NCBI GenBank assembly: GCA_017443065.1
Contig: JAFSPF010000143.1
Coordinates: 1-37,338, forward strand
Length of the DNA stretch: 37,338 nt
DNA from: Lachnospiraceae bacterium
Lineage (GTDB): Bacteria > Bacillota > Clostridia > Lachnospirales > Lachnospiraceae
Reading direction: 5' to 3'
A program made the translations under genes and the position numbers. Under the pieces are notes generated by a model. That model made no database searches, had not been told where the DNA came from, and saw nothing but the letters and a program-made list of their open reading frames with translations. Below, in pieces: positions 8,475 to 15,325 of the stretch. Within the stretch, counting starts at the first letter, position 1. The number at the start of each line of letters is the position of its first letter.

Positions 8475-9380
8475 TCAATAATGGACCCATTTTTCGCTGG
8501 CCTTAAACTGGAACACGCTTAAGACCACGGTCAGCAGGATCATGATGACCGCAACCGCGGTCGCCTGTCCCATGTTAAACTCCTGGAACCCCAGCTGGTA
8601 GTACATATAGAGCAGCGTCCTTGTACTGCCACTTGGTCCGCCCTGCGTCAGGATCTGGATCTGGTCATAGGCCTGCAGGGAATTCACCATGGTGATGATC
8701 ATCAGGAAAAAGGTGGTCGGTGAAATCGACGGCAGCGTGATATCAAAAAACTGCCGCCATTTGGAGGCACCGTCCAGGGCGCCCGCCTCATATAATTCTC
8801 CCGGCACCTTTTCCAGGGCGGAGAGGTAGAAGATCATGGCATAGCCCAGGGATTTCCAGATCGTGACGATGACAACGGAAAGCATGGCCGTGTCGGAGGA
8901 GGAAATCCATTTTAAGGGTGAAGCGCCGAGCGCCGAAAGGATCGTGTTGGCGATACCGCCGTCCGCCTTGAAGATCCAGGTCCATACGATGGAGATCGCG
9001 ACCGTCGGCGTGATCCAGGGAGAAAAGAGAATGAACTTCATGATGCCGCTGCCGCGGAAATTCTTCACCAGAAGCAGCGCAAGGATCAGCCCCAGGACGA
9101 TTGTCGGGATCAGGGTTCCCGCGGTAAACACCACGGTATGCCAGAGCGCCTCGAAAAACCGGGGATTCCGGAACAGGGACAGATAGTTTTTCAGCCCGAC
9201 GAGTTTATACGTGGGGGAGATGAAATCCCAGTTCGTGAAACTCAAAAAGATCGAGCGGCAGATCGGGTAGATCCAGAACACGATCAGCGGGATGAAGGCC
9301 GGCAACACGAACAGAAGGACCACCGGCGGCTTATCATAACGCTTCTGAAAGCGTCGCTTGATTCCGGCTCCGTTCCTCAT
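8475..9380 (-). CDS. ugpA: Ugp-type ABC importer permease, first subunit
   Basis: A 301-residue permease of the MalF/UgpA family with six TM segments and no large periplasmic domain, as is usual for UgpA. The first helix begins near PVVLLFVLPAFIPLIVFW, and the EAA loop reads YEAGALDGASKWRQFFDITLP. The start codon shares one base with the stop of the ATPase gene (TGATG), so translation is coupled. It forms the channel with UgpE. Confidence 0.87.
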   Translation of the reverse strand: MRNGAGIKRRFQKRYDKPPVVLLFVLPAFIPLIVFWIYPICRSIFLSFTNWDFISPTYKLVGLKNYLSLFRNPRFFEALWHTVVFTAGTLIPTIVLGLILALLLVKNFRGSGIMKFILFSPWITPTVAISIVWTWIFKADGGIANTILSALGASPLKWISSSDTAMLSVVIVTIWKSLGYAMIFYLSALEKVPGELYEAGALDGASKWRQFFDITLPSISPTTFFLMIITMVNSLQAYDQIQILTQGGPSGSTRTLLYMYYQLGFQEFNMGQATAVAVIMILLTVVLSVFQFKASEKWVHY

Positions 9381-10480
9381 CAGTTGGTCACCGTCCTTTC
9401 CGTTTCGGGATCAAACACGTGCACCATGTCCGCCATGACACCAAGCGAAATCTTTTCCCCGTGCGCATACTCCCGAAGGTCCGAGGTGTTCATGACCATC
9501 CGGCCGGAAGCGGTCTGCACGTAGACAATGGCATTGCTGCCGAGCAGTTCAAACACGCCGACCTCGCCTTCGAACACGGCTTCTTCGCCGCGGTCCGCAC
9601 AGATGACGTGCTCCGGACGGATGCCTGCGGACAGCTGTTTTCCGACCCAGCCGCCGTCCCGAAGCGCCGCGGCCTTCTTTTCATTCATCGGGATGCGGCC
9701 CTTTTCCGTCTGCAACACAAGCTGTCCGCCTTCCTCCGTACAGGTCGCGTCAAAGAAGTTCATCGTCGGCGTGCCGATGAAGCCGGCCACGAAGCGGTTG
9801 GCGGGGAAGTTGAAGAGGTTGGCGGGGCTGTCGATCTGCTGGATCTCACCGTCCTTCATGACGACGATCTTGGTGCCGAGCGTCATGGCCTCCGTCTGGT
9901 CATGGGTCACGTAGATAAAGGTGGTGTTGAGACGCTGGTAGAGATCCGCGATTTCCACGCGCATCTGTCCGCGCAGCTTGGCATCGAGATTGGAGAGCGG
10001 TTCGTCCATCAGGAAGGCCTTCGGATGCCGGATGATGGCACGGCCCATGGCCACGCGCTGCTTCTGCCCGCCGGAGAGCTGTCCGGTTTTTCTGTCTAAA
10101 AGACCGGTAAGACCGAGCGTTTCCGCCACCTCACGTACCCGTTGTTCGATCTCCGCCTTCGGTGTCTTTTTGATCTTCAGGCTGTAGGCGATGTTCTGGT
10201 AGACCGTCATATGCGGATACAGGGCATAATTCTGGAAGACCATGGCGATGTCACGGTGCTGCGGTGCAACGTCATTCATCCGCTTTCCGTCGATCAGAAG
10301 CTCCCCGTCACTGATATCCTCCAGACCGGCAATCATGCGCAGCGTCGTGGATTTGCCGCAACCGGAAGGACCGACGAGAATGACAAATTCGTTGTCCTTG
10401 ATTTCGAGATTGACATCCTTAACGGCCAGGAAGCCGTTTTCGTATTCCTTCGTGATGTTTTTGAGAATGATCTCAGACAT
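9380..10480 (-). CDS. ugpC: Ugp/Msm-type ABC importer ATPase
   Basis: A 366-residue ATPase of the MalK/UgpC/MsmK family. Walker A is GPSGCGKST (37-45). The signature LSGGQKQRVAMGRA and Walker B FLMDEP with LSNLD follow, then the switch His in VTHDQTEA. The C-terminal third is the regulatory OB-fold domain typical of MalK relatives. Such ATPases can energise several sugar-type importers, so it may also serve permeases elsewhere in the genome. AGAGGAAA precedes the ATG. A 13-bp hairpin lies between it and ugpB. Confidence 0.92.
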   Translation of the reverse strand: MSEIILKNITKEYENGFLAVKDVNLEIKDNEFVILVGPSGCGKSTTLRMIAGLEDISDGELLIDGKRMNDVAPQHRDIAMVFQNYALYPHMTVYQNIAYSLKIKKTPKAEIEQRVREVAETLGLTGLLDRKTGQLSGGQKQRVAMGRAIIRHPKAFLMDEPLSNLDAKLRGQMRVEIADLYQRLNTTFIYVTHDQTEAMTLGTKIVVMKDGEIQQIDSPANLFNFPANRFVAGFIGTPTMNFFDATCTEEGGQLVLQTEKGRIPMNEKKAAALRDGGWVGKQLSAGIRPEHVICADRGEEAVFEGEVGVFELLGSNAIVYVQTASGRMVMNTSDLREYAHGEKISLGVMADMVHVFDPETERTVTN

Positions 10481-10501
10481 GGCGTTTCCTCTTTTCTGCG
10501 G

Positions 10502-10536
10502 ACAGGGGACAGCGGAAGGATCCCGCCGTCCCCTGT
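10502..10536 (-). other. Intercistronic hairpin between ugpB and ugpC
   Basis: ACAGGGGACAGCGG (10502-10515) pairs with CCGCCGTCCCCTGT (10523-10536) around a seven-base loop. Read on the + strand there is one A-C mismatch; in the - strand operon transcript the same position is a U-G wobble, so the stem is unbroken there. No U-run follows in the transcript. It fits an RNA-stability or partial-attenuation element that raises binding protein over ATPase. Confidence 0.6.
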
Positions 10537-10547
10537 TGTTTTTTTAT

Positions 10548-11924
10548 TTACTGTCCCAGCGCTTCGTCCAGGGCAATCTGTGCGTTTGCGGCCGCTTCAT
10601 CCAGGACTTCCTGGGCGCTTCTTCCCTCCAGCTCCAGCGCCTGCGCGGCGATGTTGAGTTCGTCGAGAATCTTGCCGCCGGTCGGGTCAACAGGATAAGA
10701 GGAGACGTGCTCCGCCTGCTTTAAGAGCACCCCCGCCACCGGGTTTTCCCGCAGGAATTCCTGATAGGCAGGCACTTCCGTGACGCGCTTGTTGGCGGCG
10801 GGATAGGTGGTCAGCATCGTGTAGGCCGCCTGGTTTTCCGGATTCGTCAGGAACTTGATGAATTCATACGCGCCCTGCTGACGCTCCGAACCGTTGCCAT
10901 CGGGCATGACCAGCATCAGGGTCTGCGCCCAGGGCTTGGATTCCGCGCCGTTCCAGCCGAACTGTTCCAGCGGCTGGATGACATTGAAATCAAAGTCCAC
11001 GGAGTCCACGGGAGAGCCGGTATAGCCCGCGCTTCTGCCCTCGATCACGTCATCGATCGTGTCATACCAGTAGGCCCAGTCATCCAGGCCGTTCCACTTG
11101 GTCTCCATGATGTCATCGTCATGGATCCAGCCGCGGAAGCTTTCCCATACCTCCACCCATTCGGGGGAGTTGATCATGACCTGCGTGCCGTCATCGGACA
11201 GCACCTTCGCGCCGTTGGCAAAGGCCGCGTCGATCAGGTTTTTGGCATCGCCGCCCATCGGCTCCCAGACGCGGTTGTAGCCGGCCGCCTTAAACGCGTC
11301 CGCATGGGAGACGAGATCCTGCCAGGACTTTATGCTTGCGGGATCCACGCCCGCGTCCTCAAAGGCCTTGACGCTGTAATAGGCGATCTGGATCGTGCCG
11401 TACCAGGGGCGGGCAAAGGTCGTGTCACCGTCGATGCCGTTGGCCGCAAAATCGGCATAGAAGTCATCGGCGTTGAAGTCCGGATCCGCATCCTGGAACT
11501 GGTTGAAGGTGACGAGCGCACCCTTTTCATAAAGCTGCCTTGCCGGCGCAGTGTCCAACAGCGCCACGTCCGGCGCCGTTTTGCCGGCGATCGCAGCCTG
11601 CAGGTTGGAGAAGGTCTTGACGTAGTTTTCCTGCTGGATCGCTGTCACATGGTAAAGGTCCTGCGAATTGTTGAAGTTATCGATTTCCTCCTGCACCAGG
11701 TCCATGACGTTATTGCCCTGTGCCAGCCAGAATTCGATCTCGATTTTCTCGCCGGATGCTGCGGGTTCTGCTGCCGTGCTCTGTCCGGCCTCCGTTCCCT
11801 CCGAGGCTGCGGGAGCGGCCGCCGAAGATGCGGCACCGCCGGATGAGCCGCCGGATGAACCGCCGCAGGCGACGAGTCCCGCTGCCAGGAACAGTGCCAA
11901 CCCCCTCGATAAAAGCTTTTTCAT
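10548..11924 (-). CDS. ugpB: Ugp-type extracellular solute-binding lipoprotein
   Basis: A 458-residue family 1 binding protein. The signal peptide ends in lipobox LVAC with Cys20, followed by a Gly/Ser/Ala/Glu-rich linker of about 50 residues, so it is a surface lipoprotein on a flexible tether. The core has family segments YVKTFSNLQAAIAGKTAPD and a YGTIQIAYY stretch, and near the C-terminus DPTGGKILDELN. It should capture the substrate for the UgpAE channel. The start at 11924 is preceded by AAAGGAGG and gives a standard signal peptide; an upstream in-frame ATG adds residues without a ribosome site. It is paralogous to the lipoprotein encoded at 194-1615. Confidence 0.87.
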   Translation of the reverse strand: MKKLLSRGLALFLAAGLVACGGSSGGSSGGAASSAAAPAASEGTEAGQSTAAEPAASGEKIEIEFWLAQGNNVMDLVQEEIDNFNNSQDLYHVTAIQQENYVKTFSNLQAAIAGKTAPDVALLDTAPARQLYEKGALVTFNQFQDADPDFNADDFYADFAANGIDGDTTFARPWYGTIQIAYYSVKAFEDAGVDPASIKSWQDLVSHADAFKAAGYNRVWEPMGGDAKNLIDAAFANGAKVLSDDGTQVMINSPEWVEVWESFRGWIHDDDIMETKWNGLDDWAYWYDTIDDVIEGRSAGYTGSPVDSVDFDFNVIQPLEQFGWNGAESKPWAQTLMLVMPDGNGSERQQGAYEFIKFLTNPENQAAYTMLTTYPAANKRVTEVPAYQEFLRENPVAGVLLKQAEHVSSYPVDPTGGKILDELNIAAQALELEGRSAQEVLDEAAANAQIALDEALGQ

Positions 11925-11942
11925 GTGTTTACCTCCTTTTGT

Positions 11943-11957
11943 CTTGTGCGTTTGCAA
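11943..11957 (-). promoter_or_regulatory. Possible cre-like (CcpA) site before ugpB
   Basis: On the - strand, TTGCAAACGCACAAG agrees with the catabolite-response consensus WTGNAANCGNWNNCW except at the C near the right end. It lies between the BCCT stop and the ugpB ribosome site, with TATGAT just upstream. I see no convincing -35 box. A site here could block ugp transcription when preferred sugars are present. Confidence 0.25.
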
Positions 11958-11998
11958 CCCTATCATAAACGTCCGCGGCAAAGATTCTCCGCAGCCGT

Positions 11999-13525
11999 CT
12001 ATTTCAAGTCTTCCTTTTTCGCGGGAAAGTCCTCCCGCAGCTGCTTCACCAGAGAGACGCAGATCATGATGATGATGACGCCGATCGGAAAGGCCGCAAT
12101 GATGGAAACGGACTGCAGGCTGTAGATGGAACTCTCCGAGGAGATCAGGGCGATCGGGAAGAGAATGAACACGATCGACCAGAAGATGCGGATCGGCTTG
12201 CCGGGCATGACGCCGGTGGCGATCTTCTTATAAGAATAATAGGAGATCACCATGGCCAGGGAATCAAAGGTGGTGGCATAGAAGAGAATCATCGTGATGA
12301 CTAACAGCAACAGCCCCAGCGCCGGCAGCGGCAGCGCAACAAACACGCGGATGACGGATTCCGAGTACAGACCGCCCGCCGCGATGTAGCCGCTGACGTC
12401 CAGGCCGTGCTTCATCTGCTGCGCGAGCCCGTAATTGCCGAGGATGATGAAGGTCATGAAGGTGCCGCAAAGCCCCCAGAAATAACCGCCGAACACCATG
12501 TTGCGGATTGTGCGGCCCTTGCTGATCGTGCCGATAAAGAAAGGCGTCGCCACACACCACACCATCCAGTAGGCCCAGTAATAGACCGTCCAGTTCTGGG
12601 GAAAAAGATTTTCCCTTAAGGGATCCAGCCAGGTGGCCATGCCGATGAAGTTCTGTACCATGTTGCCGAGCGCGGAAAAGCCGGTTTCCAGAACATAACG
12701 CGTTTCTCCGCCGAAGAGGAGGACATAGCCCAGAAGCGCAAGGAACAGCACCACGCAGATAACCGCCAAGCGGGAGATCGCCTTCATGCCGAACCACAGC
12801 ACGAGGGTATAGGTCACGGCGATCACGATCAGGATGAGAATCGCGAGTTTGGTGGAATCCTCCAGATGAAAGACCTTTGCCACCGCGGCACTCAGCAGGG
12901 GAGAGGTGACGGAAAAGGTCGTGCTCGTGCCCGCAATCAGGGAAAAGATGGCGATCAGGTCGATGATCTTCCCGGCGACACCGTCCACTTTTTTTCCCAG
13001 CAGCGGCCGGCAGGCTTCGGAATATTTTTGTTTCTGCGTGCCGCGGACATGGAACATATAGCCGAAGGCGACCGCAAGGGCGATGTAAAAGCCCCAGGCG
13101 ATCGGCCCCCAGTGGAAGAGCGGGTAGGTGGAGGCCCATTTCTGGATGCCGCCCAGTTCTTCGATATAAGGTTCGTTCGCATAAAGCGCCCATTCCGTCA
13201 GGGAATAAAAGAGGATGTCGGCGGCCATCGTGGAGGTGAAAATCAGGGCGCCCCAGCGGAAATCGGAGTATTCCGGCTTTTCCAGATTGCCGAAGCGGAT
13301 CCTGCCGTAACGGGACAGACCGATCACGACGGTGAAGAGTAAGACGCCGACACCGAGCACCGCGAAATAGATGCTGCAGGTATCTCCCACGAAGTGGCGC
13401 ATGGATTCCAGCACCAGCGTCGAGGCCTGCGGCTGCAGGGCAAAAGAGATGCAGAGCAGGATGACCACACTCAGCGGTACCAGAATGGAAAACCAGTCCA
13501 TACGTTTGAACTGCTCACGATCCAT
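11999..13525 (-). CDS. BCCT family betaine/carnitine/choline-type transporter
   Basis: A 508-residue carrier with about twelve TM segments. The BCCT signature with its aromatic substrate cage is present as NWTVYYWAYWMVWCVATPF, followed by IGTISKGRTIRN. The TM3 stretch reads TSTMAADILFYSLTEWALY in place of the GMGxG segment of sodium-coupled members such as BetP; departures of this kind are known in sodium-independent exchangers like CaiT. AAGGGGGG lies upstream of the ATG. Substrate is inferred to be a trimethylammonium compound (choline, betaine, carnitine or butyrobetaine). It is encoded 74 bases upstream of ugpB on the same strand, which suggests a link to choline released from glycerophosphocholine. 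It is divergent from atoE. Confidence 0.9.
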   Translation of the reverse strand: MDREQFKRMDWFSILVPLSVVILLCISFALQPQASTLVLESMRHFVGDTCSIYFAVLGVGVLLFTVVIGLSRYGRIRFGNLEKPEYSDFRWGALIFTSTMAADILFYSLTEWALYANEPYIEELGGIQKWASTYPLFHWGPIAWGFYIALAVAFGYMFHVRGTQKQKYSEACRPLLGKKVDGVAGKIIDLIAIFSLIAGTSTTFSVTSPLLSAAVAKVFHLEDSTKLAILILIVIAVTYTLVLWFGMKAISRLAVICVVLFLALLGYVLLFGGETRYVLETGFSALGNMVQNFIGMATWLDPLRENLFPQNWTVYYWAYWMVWCVATPFFIGTISKGRTIRNMVFGGYFWGLCGTFMTFIILGNYGLAQQMKHGLDVSGYIAAGGLYSESVIRVFVALPLPALGLLLLVITMILFYATTFDSLAMVISYYSYKKIATGVMPGKPIRIFWSIVFILFPIALISSESSIYSLQSVSIIAAFPIGVIIIMICVSLVKQLREDFPAKKEDLK

Positions 13526-13551
13526 AAGCCAAAACCCCCCTTAAGAGAACA

Positions 13552-13581
13552 ATTTTATCTTTTCCTGATCACTTTCGTCAA
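13552..13581 (-). promoter_or_regulatory. Promoter of the BCCT gene
   Basis: On the - strand, TTGACG (13581-13576), an 18-base spacer and TAAAAT (13557-13552). A 21-base dyad, AACCA...TGGTT (13580-13600), abuts the -35 box and could be an operator in this divergent region. Confidence 0.5.
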
Positions 13582-13648
13582 CCATTATTTTAAATTGGTT
13601 CAAATCTGTATCCCCGGCCTGAAGATTCTAAAAAATAAAAAAAGATAT

Positions 13649-13677
13649 TTGACATATCCGGTTATAATTCTTATAAT
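13649..13677 (+). promoter_or_regulatory. Consensus SigA promoter of atoE
   Basis: Perfect TTGACA (13649-13654), a 17-base spacer and perfect TATAAT (13672-13677), followed by an A/T-rich leader to the GAGGAGGG ribosome site. This is among the strongest promoters in the window. Confidence 0.85.
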
Positions 13678-13723
13678 ATTTTTTGTAGATTCTAAACACT
13701 TTATACGAGGAGGGTATGAACGT

Positions 13724-15169
13724 ATGAAAAAACTCACCAATGGGTGCGTAAACCTGGTGAACAGGTTCCTTCCGGATCCGTTCATCTTTTGCGTATTCCT
13801 GACCATCATCGTCTTCATCTTCGCGATCCCGGTCACCGGAGCAACGCCCTTACAGCTTGTCAATGCGTGGGGCACCGGCGTATGGAACCTGCTTTCCTTC
13901 GCCATGCAGATGGTTCTGGTTCTGGTGCTGGGCAATGCCTTTGCGACCGCTCCCCTGATCAGCAAGGCTATCAAGGCGATCGCCAGAACGGCCAAGACAC
14001 CGTTCTCCGCGATCCTGATCGTGACGGCAATCTCCACGATCTGCTGCTTCGTCAACTGGGGCTTCGGCCTGGTTGTCGGCGCGCTGCTGGCAAAGGAAGT
14101 CGCGAAACAGCTGGACGGCGTGGATTACCGCCTGATCATCGCGGGCGCGTACTCCGGCTTCGTCGTGTGGCATGCCGGTATCTCCGGCTCCATCCCGCTG
14201 GCACTGAACACCAAGGGTGAAACACTTGCGTCCGTCACGGGCGGCGCGGTGGCAGCCGATGCGCCGATCTCCACGGCGGAAACGATCTTCTCGCCCTGGA
14301 ACCTGCTGATCTGCCTGGCGATCCTGATCGTGATCCCGGTCTTCCTCGCGAAGATTCATCCTTCGCCGGAAGAGACCGTGAAGATTGATCCCGCACTGCT
14401 GAAGGATGACGAGACGGAATTCCCTAAGGGAACGACGCCCGCCGAAAAGATCGAGAACAGCATCATCCTGAACGCGATCGTCGGTATCGCCGGTGTGGTG
14501 TATCTGGTGCTTTACTTCGCCAAGGCCGGTCTGGACGGACTGAACCTGAACACCGTTAACTTCATCTTCCTGATCCTCGGCATTATCTTCCACATGACGC
14601 CGAAGCGCTATGTGCACGCCATCGCCGAGGCGACAAAGGGTGCGGCCGGTATCATCATCCAGTTCCCCTTCTACGCCGGTATTCAGGCATTGATGGTCTA
14701 CAAACTGACCAATCCCGATGGCAGCGCAATAGAAGGAGCGCAGTCTCTTGCCATCGTGATTTCCAATTTCTTCGTCAGCATCTCCAACACGGTCACCTTC
14801 CCGGTGTTCACCTTCCTCGCAGCCGGTGTCGTCAACTTCTTCGTGCCTTCGGGCGGCGGCCAGTGGACGGTGCAGGGACCGATCATGATGCCTGCCGGAC
14901 TGAAGCTTGGCGTCAAACCGGCCGTCACGGGTATGTCCATCGCATGGGGTGATGCCTGGACGAACATGATCCAGCCGTTCTGGGCGCTGCCTGCACTGGG
15001 TATCGCGGGCCTGTCCGCACGCGACATCATGGGATTCTGCGTGCTCACGCTGCTGATTTCCGGTGTCATTATCGCGATCGGCTTCATCCTTGTCGGTGCG
15101 CTCGGCATCTCCGCCGTGGCCGCCGCGGGTGAGGGCGCTGCCACCCTGCTGGGTGTCTTTGCGGTATAA
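13724..15169 (+). CDS. atoE: Short-chain fatty acid transporter, AtoE family
   Basis: A 481-residue polytopic protein of the AtoE/TIGR00366-like family of short-chain fatty-acid carriers. The family N-terminus is present: FLPDPFIFCVFLTIIVF, then a STICCFVNWGFGLVVGALLAKE segment and VVWHAGISGSIPL. The late VPSGGGQWTVQGPI stretch and WGDAWTNMIQPFWALPAL are also characteristic. Roughly twelve hydrophobic segments can be counted. The start at 13724 has GAGGAGGG nearby; the frame is open upstream through the promoter, but that stretch is A/T-rich and unlike the family. It would move acetoacetate, butyrate or similar acids, matching the CoA-transferase encoded at 5411-6771, though the two are not co-transcribed. 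It has its own promoter and terminator. Confidence 0.9.
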   Translation: MKKLTNGCVNLVNRFLPDPFIFCVFLTIIVFIFAIPVTGATPLQLVNAWGTGVWNLLSFAMQMVLVLVLGNAFATAPLISKAIKAIARTAKTPFSAILIVTAISTICCFVNWGFGLVVGALLAKEVAKQLDGVDYRLIIAGAYSGFVVWHAGISGSIPLALNTKGETLASVTGGAVAADAPISTAETIFSPWNLLICLAILIVIPVFLAKIHPSPEETVKIDPALLKDDETEFPKGTTPAEKIENSIILNAIVGIAGVVYLVLYFAKAGLDGLNLNTVNFIFLILGIIFHMTPKRYVHAIAEATKGAAGIIIQFPFYAGIQALMVYKLTNPDGSAIEGAQSLAIVISNFFVSISNTVTFPVFTFLAAGVVNFFVPSGGGQWTVQGPIMMPAGLKLGVKPAVTGMSIAWGDAWTNMIQPFWALPALGIAGLSARDIMGFCVLTLLISGVIIAIGFILVGALGISAVAAAGEGAATLLGVFAV

Positions 15170-15204
15170 GGCAGGTTCTCAAAAGAGAGTTTGTTATTTC
15201 GGAG

Positions 15205-15239
15205 CGCCCGCGGGAAAAAACCTGCGGGCGTTCTTTGTT
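15205..15239 (+). terminator. Intrinsic terminator after atoE
   Basis: CGCCCGCGGG (15205-15214) pairs with CCTGCGGGCG (15221-15230), one G-U pair included, around an A6 loop. TTCTTTGTT follows. Confidence 0.8.
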
Positions 15240-15257
15240 CCCCGCTCAAACTTTTCC

Positions 15258-15286
15258 TTGTACTATGTTTCCGTTTCTAATATAAT
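15258..15286 (+). promoter_or_regulatory. Promoter of the EF-G paralogue
   Basis: TTGTAC (15258-15263), a 17-base spacer and perfect TATAAT (15281-15286), about 27 bases before the GGAGG ribosome site. Confidence 0.6.
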
Positions 15287-15325
15287 AAACAGGTATGACA
15301 TCAAACATCTGTTGGAGGTATGCTC

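Noticed and set aside
13394-13723. N-terminal extension of AtoE
   Set aside because: The extra stretch crosses the divergent promoters, is A/T-rich and is unlike the family; the start at 13724 has a strong ribosome site.
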